Of a stretch of 44,892 nt of DNA, positions 6,985-14,183 are shown piece by piece (positions within the stretch are counted from its first letter, which is position 1; the number at the start of each line of letters is the position of its first letter). This stretch comes from a virus: IMG/VR virus record IMGVR_UViG_3300025141_016758, positions 1 through 44,892 of that record; one strand, written 5' to 3'. The position numbers and the translations under genes were made by a program. Below the pieces are notes generated by a model. The model made no database searches. It had not been told where the DNA came from and worked only from the letters and a program-made list of their open reading frames with translations.

Positions 6985-7162
6985 TTGTGTCAGGGTAGAT
7001 TATGATAACGACGGAGGGTATATCGATGGTGCTCATTGGACAGGTATATGCACGTGGACTGACGGTTACAAGTTTGAGTTTCTTATTGACGGGTCTTTTG
7101 ATACTTGGACTAGTAGTGATCTCGAGACAGTTAGGGCGGAGGTAATCAATGAAAGTCGGTGA
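6971..7162 (+). CDS. KVGD-family small protein
   Basis: 63 residues, start M-K-V-G-D-C-V-R-V, core W-T-G-I-C-T-W-T-D-G, F-E-F-L-I-D-G-S-F, end A-E-V-I-N-E-S-R. The first loop is acidic and glycine-rich (Y-D-N-D-G-G-Y). Standard 14-nt overlaps at both ends. Confidence 0.85.
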   Translation: MKVGDCVRVDYDNDGGYIDGAHWTGICTWTDGYKFEFLIDGSFDTWTSSDLETVRAEVINESR

Positions 7163-7337
7163 TATGATTAAAATGGCAACATCCTACCGAAATGACCTGA
7201 ACCGTCTTGGACTGCTAGTTAGAATCGGTAGACGACACAATAACCGACGCGTTGGCACGGTCTTGACAGCCGCCGGTATCGAAACGTGGCCACTAGATTC
7301 TCATTACGAATACGAGGTGATCAATGAAAGTCGGTGA
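7149..7337 (+). CDS. KVGD-family small protein
   Basis: 62 residues, start M-K-V-G-D-M-I-K-M, core L-G-L-L-V-R-I-G-R-R, end Y-E-Y-E-V-I-N-E-S-R. Unusually basic for the family (R-R-H-N-N-R-R in the turn), which would allow nucleic-acid contact (inference). Standard 14-nt overlaps. Confidence 0.85.
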   Translation: MKVGDMIKMATSYRNDLNRLGLLVRIGRRHNNRRVGTVLTAAGIETWPLDSHYEYEVINESR

Positions 7338-7485
7338 TTTAGTGGTACATAAAGGAACAGGTAAGACTTACTTGATTGTTGAAGACGGTGGCGCTGCGCA
7401 GGAATTGGTTGGAGTTGTCCGCGATAATGGGACACTGGGCTTCATGGCCAGGAGCTGGTTGGAGGTTATCAATGCAAGTCGGTGA
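7324..7485 (+). CDS. KVGD-family small protein
   Basis: 53 residues, among the shortest: M-K-V-G-D-L-V-V-H-K, L-I-V-E-D-G-G, L-V-G-V-V-R-D-N-G, end W-L-E-V-I-N-A-S-R. The next gene starts M-Q rather than M-K; the same base change in the shared junction turns E-S-R into A-S-R here, showing how the overlap links the two proteins. Confidence 0.85.
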   Translation: MKVGDLVVHKGTGKTYLIVEDGGAAQELVGVVRDNGTLGFMARSWLEVINASR

Positions 7486-7690
7486 TTTAGTAATGTTTAT
7501 TGACGAAGGCACATACGCTAAGTGGTTTTATGGACAGATGGGAGTGGTTAAGCATTACACCCCAGTTGGCAGTGACGGAAAAGCTCATTGTCGAGTGTCA
7601 TGGTTGAATCCCGTAAAGTATTTTCATAGATATACGTCGGTTTCTAATTTTAGTGCTGACAAATTCGAGGTGTTAGATGAAAAATTATAG
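7472..7690 (+). CDS. KVGD-family small protein
   Basis: 72 residues from ATG 7472: M-Q-V-G-D-L-V-M-F, core M-G-V-V-K-H-Y, C-R-V-S-W-L-N-P, end F-E-V-L-D-E-K-L. An in-frame upstream start at 7376 lies inside the previous gene and is discarded. The 14-nt overlap persists with a non-family gene (7677), although the shared bases no longer encode V-G-D. Confidence 0.83.
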   Translation: MQVGDLVMFIDEGTYAKWFYGQMGVVKHYTPVGSDGKAHCRVSWLNPVKYFHRYTSVSNFSADKFEVLDEKL

Positions 7691-8015
7691 ATTTGCATAT
7701 TTTAAATCCGGCTTTGGAGTGAGTGTTCAGGCAAGTAGTAGAAACTACAGCGAACCAAGAAATGATTCCGGGCCGTACACATCTGTTGAGCTTGGCTTTC
7801 CTTCTGCTCCGGAGCCTCTGATTATTGGATTTGCCGAGGACCCAGATAAACCAACGGACACGGTTTATGGCTATGTTCCAGCGGGGGTTGTGCACGCTTT
7901 AGCCATCAAGCACGGAGGGCTTGAAGAAGGAGAACTTCCGCCGCTTGATATTAATGCAGAACAGGCTGCAATTTTTGCTGAAGCTTTGATGGTAGTTGAT
8001 GATGAAGCCAGGTGA
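7677..8015 (+). CDS. Hypothetical protein
   Basis: 112 residues, no family recognised. The first half is beta-like (F-A-Y-F-K-S-G-F-G-V-S-V-Q-A); the middle is Pro/Gly-rich; the end is a helix (A-E-Q-A-A-I-F-A-E-A-L). It begins 14 nt before the stop of the previous KVGD gene and itself overlaps the next by 14 nt, so it was inserted into, or diverged within, the array without breaking coupling. Confidence 0.7.
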   Translation: MKNYRFAYFKSGFGVSVQASSRNYSEPRNDSGPYTSVELGFPSAPEPLIIGFAEDPDKPTDTVYGYVPAGVVHALAIKHGGLEEGELPPLDINAEQAAIFAEALMVVDDEAR

Positions 8016-8250
8016 CCTGGTCGAATTCTCAGGGAAGTATTATTACCTTGACAGTGGTGACCGCTGGATGTGGGTAATCAATTCCTTGACAAAAATGGGA
8101 ATAATCAGCGAGATTAATCCCCCGAAAGAGATTTTCATATTGTGTGACGCCAAACAATATCTGGTCACAAAAGATGATGTTGATGAGGGCATTACGGTAA
8201 TTGTAGTTATTAACGATGCAGAACTTATACATGCTACACCACTTGAATAA
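8002..8250 (+). CDS. KVGD-family small protein
   Basis: 82 residues from ATG 8002: M-K-P-G-D-L-V-E-F, core M-G-I-I-S-E-I, I-F-I-L-C-D-A-K, ending in a longer hydrophobic tail (I-T-V-I-V-V-I-N-D-A-E-L-I). ATG 7999 and TTG 7996 are also in frame; 8002 gives the 14-nt junction (ATGAAGCCAGGTGA). Last member of the second array. Confidence 0.78.
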   Translation: MKPGDLVEFSGKYYYLDSGDRWMWVINSLTKMGIISEINPPKEIFILCDAKQYLVTKDDVDEGITVIVVINDAELIHATPLE

Positions 8251-8269
8251 AATAAAATAAAGGAACAAC

Positions 8270-8548
8270 ATGAGCGCGAACGGAAAAGCCGGGATCCCAG
8301 GAGTCGGCAAGAAAGAAGAAAATAGTATTTCATTTAAAAAAGAAGAAGATGGAACCTACACAAAGATTACAAAGATTATGACACGGGACATCTCAACCGG
8401 TGCGGTGAAACATCTAAAGCGTAAGAACCCCATCACTGAAGACGGACCTTTTATCATCACTACTGATTCAGCAGACTATGATGAAAAAATAGAATACCAA
8501 GAATTAAACGGCGAAATGACAAGCATATATTTTAAGCGGGTCAAATAA
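8270..8548 (+). CDS. Hypothetical protein
   Basis: 92 residues after AAAGGA, 6 nt before ATG. Lys/Glu-rich and polar, with beta-type segments ([24 protein letters not shown]). No family recognised. It closes the second array and is followed by a long non-coding region. Confidence 0.65.
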   Translation: MSANGKAGIPGVGKKEENSISFKKEEDGTYTKITKIMTRDISTGAVKHLKRKNPITEDGPFIITTDSADYDEKIEYQELNGEMTSIYFKRVK

Positions 8549-9282
8549 TTCCCAGCCTCTGCCGGTGCGAGTTTCACTTTGACTCCAGGTGCTGTTCATA
8601 ACAGAAACATGCTAAATAATAAAAGCTATAGAAGCATGTAGAACAACACACACCACGAGTAGTATAGCTAGTAGACTAACATCTATAGGACTAGAAACCC
8701 CGCACTCGCCACACATTACCTCAGAACTCACCCGTTTCTTTCGTATACTTTGAATATTACATTTTGATACAAACCACGAGTCTCTGTTCCCTACTCCTTA
8801 TTCCCTCTAGTACTCGAGGAGAGGTGTCGGAACCGACATTCACTATGCTTCACGAGACAGGCGGTCTCTATTCTAACTGAGATGGAATTCGTGCGATCCG
8901 ATATGCTGGTAACGAGATCTCTGATTTCTTAAGGGGACTCGCCTAAGCCTACGGTCGCAGGGGAGCTCTGATCTCTATCATAACGGTGTAACATACCCCT
9001 GTAAAATGATACAGCAAAAGGCAATTACAACCATCCATATGGGGGAGTTGATACATTTATCTGTTACATAGGTGTATTATACCGCTCGATCCGACGATGT
9101 ACAAGCTCGAAGGCTGTAACAAAAATGTATCAGATGTTACACCAGATGGAGTTGGGTAAGCAAAGCGCGTGATCAGAAGTGAAAAAAAGTTTCAAATAAA
9201 CTTGAACACTAAGGCCGAAGAGTTTATACTTGTCTAGTCACGGGAATTCCCGGACTGTTCAACTACAAGGAGATATGAACAT
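8549..9282 (+). other. 734-nt non-coding region with iteron-like repeats and nested helices
   Basis: No credible ORF on either strand. Eight heptamers of two related kinds occur: TGATACA at 8765, 9007 and 9049 with its complement TGTATCA at 9126; TGTAACA at 8987 and 9115 with its complement TGTTACA at 9062 and 9135. Seven of them build nested pairings: 8985-8994 with 9134-9143 (10 bp), 9049-9058 with 9123-9132 (10 bp), 9062-9068 with 9115-9121 (7 bp), plus the hairpin 8999-9003/9010-9014. A separate perfect hairpin lies at 8825-8838 (TGTCGG-AA-CCGACA). Candidate replication origin, regulator-binding region or structured RNA. Confidence 0.65.
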
Positions 9283-9531
9283 ATGAGTTACCAGAATAGC
9301 AAGAGCACCAAGCGTTTCACTTACGGCATCAGCCGCAACACCACTAGCCACAAGGCTGGAGCAAACTCGGTTACGATCGCGACCAGAAGCGAAGACGGGT
9401 TTTATTCGTCCGGTGGAGTTCAGCTTCAAATGTCTGTCAAGGAAGCGCGCGCGCTCCAGTCATTCCTGAATGCTGAGCTTGTCACTGACGCACCAGTTGT
9501 TGATGACGCTGCCGCTCCTATTAGCAAGTAA
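9283..9531 (+). CDS. Hypothetical protein
   Basis: 82 residues with a very strong Shine-Dalgarno (AAGGAGATATGAACAT before ATG). Residues 1-25 are polar/basic, then two strands (S-V-T-I-A-T-R, V-Q-L-Q-M-S-V) and a helix (V-K-E-A-R-A-L-Q-S-F-L-N-A-E-L), ending in an Ala/Asp tail. No family recognised. Codon use (AAG, CGC) is richer in G/C than the arrays upstream and opens the GC-richer block. Confidence 0.7.
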   Translation: MSYQNSKSTKRFTYGISRNTTSHKAGANSVTIATRSEDGFYSSGGVQLQMSVKEARALQSFLNAELVTDAPVVDDAAAPISK

Positions 9532-9539
9532 GTTGTATA

Positions 9540-9613
9540 GCCGGCTACACACAGGAGAGGGAGTCTGTCTCGGCTTTACGTGATCTGACGTCAGCTTTTG
9601 TGTGTTTGCCGGC
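9540..9613 (+). other. Long-range stem, possible 3' UTR structure or terminator
   Basis: GCCGGC 9540-9545 pairs with 9608-9613 and CACACA 9548-9553 with 9599-9604, separated by a small internal loop. A run of five T follows at 9618-9622, overlapping the next promoter. It may end transcription of the 9283 gene, but the 45-nt loop is long for an intrinsic terminator. Confidence 0.4.
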
Positions 9614-9621
9614 ACAATTTT

Positions 9622-9651
9622 TGTGAACACGCAAGTAAAATAGTGTATAAT
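9622..9651 (+). promoter_or_regulatory. TGTGAA-18-TATAAT promoter
   Basis: TGTGAA 9622-9627, 18-nt spacer, TATAAT 9646-9651 preceded by GTG. It drives a long leader (about 120 nt) before the 9782 gene. The leader holds a possible 17-codon ORF at 9700-9753 with GGAAGAGAG upstream (weak candidate leader peptide). Confidence 0.8.
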
Positions 9652-9769
9652 ACAAATACAGGTTGCAGCTGGCATGCCCGCAACAGGAAGAGAGTTAGTA
9701 TGCTGTCTAATGGACAAACTATAAGAACACGTGAAACCGAATATCGGGAGTAACGATATAGTAAACTAA

Positions 9770-9890
9770 GGGCTTCCTCAGGTGCACATTTTAGAGCAAC
9801 AAGCTGAGATTATTGGAGCATTGCATTTGGGCGTGTTGCCGACGGGTAACATTAATGAGATGCTAGAGACGCTGTCACCTGAGGAAGCCC
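9770..9890 (+). promoter_or_regulatory. Perfect 15-bp inverted repeat over a start codon
   Basis: GGGCTTCCTCAGGTG at 9770-9784 is exactly complementary to CACCTGAGGAAGCCC at 9876-9890. The left arm contains the annotated GTG start at 9782; the right arm lies in coding sequence. In RNA this 15-bp helix would enclose 91 nt including an alternative start (TTG 9827) with its own GGAG. A translational switch or a protein-binding site is plausible (inference). Confidence 0.6.
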
Positions 9891-10045
9891 ACCTTACAAA
9901 AAGAAAATTTAGAAAAATCAAGCGTAAAATCTTGAAGGAGTCCGGGCTCAACGCTATGAGCTACGGTGAGATTCAACCAGGCTGGTCGCGAAGAGCGGTG
10001 AGTAATCACTGCCGCAAGCTAGGAAGAAAGATTTTAAATATTTAA
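9782..10045 (+). CDS. Hypothetical basic protein
   Basis: Up to 87 residues. N-terminal half is helical (E-Q-Q-A-E-I-I-G-A-L-H); the second half is strongly basic (K-R-K-F-R-K-I-K-R-K-I) and ends R-R-A-V-S-N-H-C-R-K-L-G-R-K, like a small nucleic-acid-binding protein (inference). GTG 9782 has no evident Shine-Dalgarno and sits in a 15-bp inverted repeat; TTG 9827 with GGAG 8 nt upstream is a good alternative giving 72 residues. Behind the promoter at 9622. Confidence 0.6.
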   Translation: MHILEQQAEIIGALHLGVLPTGNINEMLETLSPEEAHLTKRKFRKIKRKILKESGLNAMSYGEIQPGWSRRAVSNHCRKLGRKILNI

Positions 10046-10062
10046 AAATAAACGCTGTTTTT

Positions 10063-10092
10063 TGTGAAAGGGCTGCGCTCATGTGGTATAAT
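10063..10092 (+). promoter_or_regulatory. TGTGAA-18-TATAAT promoter with GATGGTGGGGATTGACC leader
   Basis: TGTGAA 10063-10068, 18-nt spacer, extended -10 TGTGGTATAAT (TATAAT 10087-10092). The leader starting near 10099 carries the conserved box GATGGTGGGGATTGACC also found behind the promoters at 17929 and 20010, and with changes at 25334. Drives the 10138 gene. Confidence 0.88.
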
Positions 10093-10137
10093 ATAAATGA
10101 TGGTGGGGATTGACCCTACTGATTTTTTGGAGTCCAA

Positions 10138-10935
10138 ATGCCTAAGCTACGCCCTATCAATCTTCAGCTTCTTAAATCCGGTGACCGGGGAGAATCTATC
10201 CGAGTCCTCAAGGACTTGTTGATTTTAACTCCGCGTGGTAAGAACCAGAATCTACGAGCTACTGATTATATCAAGGTCAATGATCATCCTGGTAAGGATG
10301 CATATATCCGCGGGACTCTGGATGAAAACGCTCAGTACTACCACCGTGAGTATAAAGCTGAAGAATATGGTTATGCTGCCGAGTACATCTATTTCGCACT
10401 GAAGAACCTGGGTGCTAGTGGACCGCACATTAGTGAGTGGGATTGTCGCGAAGCAGTCAGTGCAGTAACTGGCCAATATCGCGGGGCAAAGGTAACACGC
10501 GGTTGTCGGCGACTGGCAAGGCGTGCACAACATGCTTGGAAGCATGCGATTTCATCTGGTGTTCTTGGCGATATGACCTGGGAATGTCAGGTTGAAACCC
10601 CAGTTATTAAGAAGAATAACCAGCGCTATGGTGGTCACCAGCAAAGTGCCGATATCCGCTTCGCTGCCAAGACAAAGCAGGAAGCCGAGGTAATGCTGGC
10701 AACGATGTTTACTCATGCGATTGCTGACTTGCATGGTACTCGGTTCTCTGCATGGAAGGTTGCTGAACCTGCGGTTGTCATGATGAAGAACCTTGAAGAA
10801 GTTGAAGGTCTCCGGCAGAGGCGGATGCAGATTCAGGAAGAGATCAATCGGCTCAACCGGCACATGGAGAATATTGAAACTTTGGAAGAAGCAATCACCA
10901 TGTACAGCGCAACAGCTCTTACTGAAGATACTTAA
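10138..10935 (+). CDS. Hypothetical protein with C-terminal coiled coil
   Basis: 265 residues, first gene behind its own strong promoter, Shine-Dalgarno TTGGAG. N-terminus basic (K-L-R-P-I-N-L-Q-L-L-K); middle has E-Y-I-Y-F-A-L-K and a Cys/Arg segment (T-R-G-C-R-R-L-A-R-R). Residues 210-255 are a coiled coil (N-L-E-E-V-E-G-L-R-Q-R-R-M-Q then I-N-R-L-N-R-H-M-E). AAG-rich codon use suggests high expression. No family recognised; its position before the MoxR/VWA pair may mean a shared role. Confidence 0.75.
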   Translation: MPKLRPINLQLLKSGDRGESIRVLKDLLILTPRGKNQNLRATDYIKVNDHPGKDAYIRGTLDENAQYYHREYKAEEYGYAAEYIYFALKNLGASGPHISEWDCREAVSAVTGQYRGAKVTRGCRRLARRAQHAWKHAISSGVLGDMTWECQVETPVIKKNNQRYGGHQQSADIRFAAKTKQEAEVMLATMFTHAIADLHGTRFSAWKVAEPAVVMMKNLEEVEGLRQRRMQIQEEINRLNRHMENIETLEEAITMYSATALTEDT

Positions 10936-10962
10936 AATAAAGCAAATAAAGTTAGCTGAAAA

Positions 10963-10992
10963 TGTGAAAGCACCATCGAGATATGGTATAAT
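10963..10992 (+). promoter_or_regulatory. TGTGAA-18-TATAAT promoter
   Basis: TGTGAA 10963-10968, 18-nt spacer, TATAAT 10987-10992 with upstream TATGG. The leader reads ATATATGAAGGTGGAGGAAGGTA, identical to that of the promoter at 12613; here GGTGGA can pair with TCCACC eight bases later. Drives the MoxR gene. Confidence 0.88.
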
Positions 10993-11050
10993 ATATATGA
11001 AGGTGGAGGAAGGTATCCACCAACTAAGTCCTCAAACAACGGAGTAAATA

Positions 11051-12130
11051 ATGGACATTCGGACTCTCAAGACTATCGCTTCTAATCTCCCTCCCCACAT
11101 TGCAGTTCTGATGCAAGGGCCGACGGGTGTTGGTAAGTCGTTTGCCGCCAAGGCAATTGCTAAGGAGCTTGGTCTTCCATACATTGACGTTCGTGGTTCT
11201 ACTATGGATGAGTCTGACATGGGTATTCCGGACCTTGAGAAATCTAAGGAAGCTGGTGCTTACACCAAGATGCTTCCTTCTTGGTACGTTCGGGCCTGTC
11301 GCGAACCAGTTGTCCTGATGCTTGATGAGCTCAACCGCTCTCTGCCACAGGTTATGCAGGGGTTCTTCCAGGTTGTTCTTGACCGCGAGCTTGGTAACGG
11401 TCCTGACGGTGTTGCATATCGCTTGCACCCAGAAACTCGGGTGATTGCCGCAGTTAACGTTGGTAACGAATATGACGTCAATGAAATGGATCCTGCGCTA
11501 CTGCGTCGTTTCTGGGTTACTGAGATTGAGCCTACCGTGACCAACTGGGTTGAGTGGGCCAAGGAAGTTGGTTTGGATTCTGTCCTTGTCGAGTTCGTCC
11601 AACAGAACCCTGAGCACTGGCGGGTTGATCCTTCCAGCGCTGAGCCTGGTGCGGTCCTGCCGACACCGGCATCTTGGCACCGGTTGAATGACAGTTTGGT
11701 TCACATGGACCTTGCTCCTGTTAAGGTTGCTGGTTCTAACCCTGACCTTCTCTACCCAACCTCCCGCGGGTTCGTTGGTACTGAAGCGGGTATTGCTTTC
11801 ACTGAGTTCATCAAGAATTACGAACGAAACATCAGTGCTGAGGATGTGCTGAGTGGTAAGGTCAAGGCGGCCGATGTTGAAGAGGTTGAAGCCTCTGTCA
11901 AGCTTAACCTCCTTGATAAGCTGGTTGACCACGCTAAGGAAAACAAGCTTTCTGCCAAGGAGTGTAAGGCACTCGCTGCGTTCACCAAGGAGCTCGGTGG
12001 TGAGTTTCTGTTCAATACCTGGACCAAGCTGAGTGCTTGCGGTAACATGGAGAACATCCGCGCGATGCACAAGCTGATTGGTAAGGATGTTGTCAAGGCA
12101 GTCCAGGCTGCACGGTCGCTGAGCAAGTGA
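11051..12130 (+). CDS. MoxR-type AAA+ ATPase
   Basis: 359 residues. Walker A G-P-T-G-V-G-K-S at residues 23-30, Walker B V-V-L-M-L-D-E-L-N at 87-95, sensor-1 region V-I-A-A-V-N-V-G-N, and A-L-L-R-R-F-W arginine-finger segment, all in the order of MoxR/AAA_5 ATPases. These ATPases remodel or load metal into partners, usually a von Willebrand factor A protein encoded next door; that partner is at 12754. The remaining third is helical and probably forms the lid. Own promoter at 10963. Highly AAG/GGT-biased codons suggest strong expression. Confidence 0.88.
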   Translation: MDIRTLKTIASNLPPHIAVLMQGPTGVGKSFAAKAIAKELGLPYIDVRGSTMDESDMGIPDLEKSKEAGAYTKMLPSWYVRACREPVVLMLDELNRSLPQVMQGFFQVVLDRELGNGPDGVAYRLHPETRVIAAVNVGNEYDVNEMDPALLRRFWVTEIEPTVTNWVEWAKEVGLDSVLVEFVQQNPEHWRVDPSSAEPGAVLPTPASWHRLNDSLVHMDLAPVKVAGSNPDLLYPTSRGFVGTEAGIAFTEFIKNYERNISAEDVLSGKVKAADVEEVEASVKLNLLDKLVDHAKENKLSAKECKALAAFTKELGGEFLFNTWTKLSACGNMENIRAMHKLIGKDVVKAVQAARSLSK

Positions 12131-12154
12131 CGCGGAAAATATCCGGTAGCGGTT

Positions 12155-12179
12155 CGAGCTGGTCCTTGTGGCCAGCTCG
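12155..12179 (+). terminator. Hairpin after the MoxR gene
   Basis: Perfect 8-bp stem CGAGCTGG (12155-12162) / CCAGCTCG (12172-12179) with a 9-nt loop, 25 nt after the stop. No T-tract follows, so it may be a transcript-stabilising hairpin rather than an intrinsic terminator. Confidence 0.4.
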
Positions 12180-12286
12180 CCCCATAAAAGCTGTTGACTT
12201 CAAAGGGAAGGTTGAACCTATATTTAGAGTGACTGACAAAGAAGATGAACACCGCGGGCCGCCCGATTATAATAATAAAGGCAGGC

Positions 12287-12604
12287 ATGAAAATGTATGT
12301 AAGAGAACTAAGGCCTGGAATGTTAATCCGCCCGATGGGGAGATGGGAGTGGTCAGTGTTCAAACTCCATCAGGAAGCTGGGAACGGCTGGATGGAACTA
12401 TCAGGCCAGGGAGTAGGCTTTCACTCTTCTGTTAGATACACATCTAATAATAAAATGAACCGCCGGCAAGACACTGCAGTTTATCTTGGAAAGAAAGTAT
12501 TGAAAGAAGATTATTATGGGTTAAAGACACATCACCTCATTCTGGTTAGCGGAGTAGTCGCAGCAATGGATGGTTATTCTTTTAAAGATGTTGAAAGAAT
12601 TTAA
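12287..12604 (+). CDS. Hypothetical protein, paralogue of the 19322 gene
   Basis: 105 residues from ATG 12287 (M-K-M-Y-V-R-E-L-R-P-G-M-L). The opening V-R-E-L-R-P-G-M-L-I-R-P, the middle A-V-Y-L-G-K-K and the end V-V-A-A-M-D-G-Y-S-F match the layout of the gene at 19322 (V-K-D-L-E-I-G-M-L-L-Q-P; I-M-Y-I-G-T-K; I-S-A-V-D-P), so the two are diverged paralogues. Upstream in-frame ATG 12245 is possible but its Shine-Dalgarno is weaker. Function unknown. It sits between the MoxR and VWA genes. Confidence 0.65.
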   Translation: MKMYVRELRPGMLIRPMGRWEWSVFKLHQEAGNGWMELSGQGVGFHSSVRYTSNNKMNRRQDTAVYLGKKVLKEDYYGLKTHHLILVSGVVAAMDGYSFKDVERI

Positions 12605-12612
12605 ACGTTTTT

Positions 12613-12642
12613 TGTGAAAGTGGCTGCCAGATATGGTATAAT
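12613..12642 (+). promoter_or_regulatory. TGTGAA-18-TATAAT promoter
   Basis: TGTGAA 12613-12618, 18-nt spacer, TATAAT 12637-12642. From the spacer end through the leader (GATATGGTATAATATATATG and on to GGAAGGTA) it is identical to the promoter at 10963, so the MoxR and VWA genes have matched promoters. The leader to 12754 is about 105 nt. Confidence 0.88.
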
Positions 12643-12753
12643 ATATATGAAGGTGGAGGAAGGTAAGGAACACTGTTCGCGTTGGTAAGTCAACCGTCTG
12701 GAATCAAAAGATTAGGTTCCCCCTCTCAAACAATTTTTATTCAGGAGTTAAAT

Positions 12754-14118
12754 ATGGCAGTTAAAGGACACGGCACGGCAACGGAAATCGCACCCGATAC
12801 CTCCAAAGCAGGAGGGAATCTCCTTTATGACTTGGTAGATGAATTCGATATTGACCCGCACATTATTGCGCTGATGTTCAATGAGCCTTTCTATGCCAAG
12901 GTGTTGCGCGGGATTACTAAGACATGCACCAAAGCCATCCCAACCGCAGGTGTTCTCTGTAAAGATGGCGATCTTAAGATGTGGTACAACCCAGGGTTCT
13001 TGGCTAGTCTTAAAGACATCCAGGTTCGAGGATTGCTCAAGCACGAGGCAATGCACCTCGCCTTGATGCACACAACAACACGTCGACTTGAGCCTCACAA
13101 CGTACACAACTACGCAGCTGATTTGGCTATTAACTCTACCATTCCAGAAGATGAGTTGCCTGATGGTGGTCTCATTCCCGGTAAGGCATTCGAAGCGCTG
13201 ACTGACGAACAGAAAGAAAAGATGTCTGAAGATGCACAGGCTCGATACGATCGGATGAGTCAATTTGTGGCTGAACTTCCTAAGGGTCTTTCTACTGAGG
13301 AGTACTTCTCCCGGCTGTTGGAAGATGATCAGATGAAAGAGGATATGAATTCCCAAGAAAAAGGAAAGGGTCAACCTGGTGAGTTGGGTGAAGGCGAAGG
13401 CAGTCCTGGTGGAATGGATGACCATGATGGTTGGGATACTCTCTCGGAAGAAGAGAAGGAACTCGCTGCAGCGAAGGTTAAGCAGGCAGTTACCCAGGCA
13501 GCTAAAGAGTGTGATCAAAAGGGACAGTGGGGATCGGTACCAGCAGCTGTTCAGTCTGAAATCCGTCGGTTGATTTCTAATGAGATTCCTTGGCAGTCAG
13601 TCCTTAAGAAGTTTGTTGGATTTACCAAGCGGTCTGTGCGGTCTACATCTTGGAATAAGATTAATAAGAAGAACCCAATGATTATGCCTGGAAGCCGCAA
13701 GCGGACAACGGCGTCTATTGCACTTTACATTGACCAGTCTGGGTCTGTTAGCAATGGCGAACTTGAACTACTCTTTGGAGAACTTCAGTCCTTGACAAAG
13801 CATACAGAGTTCACCACCTTTCACTTTGATAGTGAGGTAGATGAAGACTCCGAAACCGTTTGGAAGAAGGGTCGGTACACTGCTCCTCACCGGACTCGAT
13901 GTGGAGGTACCTGTTTCAGGTCTGTTCAAAAGCACGCACATAAGAACCGGCACCGATTTGACGGTTACCTTGTCCTCACTGATGGCTGGGCTTCTGACCC
14001 GGGACATTCTCGGATGAAGCGTGGCTGGGTTATTACCACCAACGGTGATGTCCAGGATTGGATGGGCGGTAAGGATTTCGTTATCAAGATGAAGACGCCG
14101 ATTGAAGCGGCGGCATAA
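12754..14118 (+). CDS. Putative metallopeptidase / VWA-domain protein (DUF2201-like), MoxR partner
   Basis: 454 residues from ATG 12754 (AGGAG upstream; an in-frame GTG at 12682 is discarded). The N-terminal domain has H-E-A-M-H at 97-101, a zinc-metallopeptidase HExxH motif, matching the DUF2201 N-terminal family. A low-complexity linker (E-K-G-K-G-Q-P-G-E-L-G-E-G-E) follows. The C-terminal VWA-like domain has the metal-site D-Q-S-G-S-V near residue 327, and later T-D-G-W-A. Such proteins pair with MoxR ATPases, here the 11051 gene with a near-identical promoter. A chaperone/metal-loading or proteolytic complex is inferred; substrate unknown. Confidence 0.85.
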   Translation: MAVKGHGTATEIAPDTSKAGGNLLYDLVDEFDIDPHIIALMFNEPFYAKVLRGITKTCTKAIPTAGVLCKDGDLKMWYNPGFLASLKDIQVRGLLKHEAMHLALMHTTTRRLEPHNVHNYAADLAINSTIPEDELPDGGLIPGKAFEALTDEQKEKMSEDAQARYDRMSQFVAELPKGLSTEEYFSRLLEDDQMKEDMNSQEKGKGQPGELGEGEGSPGGMDDHDGWDTLSEEEKELAAAKVKQAVTQAAKECDQKGQWGSVPAAVQSEIRRLISNEIPWQSVLKKFVGFTKRSVRSTSWNKINKKNPMIMPGSRKRTTASIALYIDQSGSVSNGELELLFGELQSLTKHTEFTTFHFDSEVDEDSETVWKKGRYTAPHRTRCGGTCFRSVQKHAHKNRHRFDGYLVLTDGWASDPGHSRMKRGWVITTNGDVQDWMGGKDFVIKMKTPIEAAA

Positions 14119-14183
14119 CTCGCCACATTCTTAATGTATAGAAAAACCAGGTATCAACGAGTATACCATTATAAGGAGAGACA

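Noticed and set aside
8029-8333. Minus-strand ORFs of 93 and 96 codons
   Set aside because: They cover a KVGD gene and the start of the 8270 gene; hydrophobic nonsense translations without start signals.
11498-12070. 190-codon minus-strand ORF opposite the MoxR gene
   Set aside because: Shadow of the codon bias of the ATPase gene; no domain, no ribosome site.
12151-12190. GGTTCGAGC resembling a tRNA T-arm
   Set aside because: No acceptor, D or anticodon arm can be built around it; it is part of the simple hairpin at 12155-12179.
12748-13518. 256-codon minus-strand ORF opposite the VWA gene
   Set aside because: It is antisense to a gene with HExxH and VWA motifs, has no ribosome site, and its Cys/Phe-rich translation looks like a mirror of biased codons.
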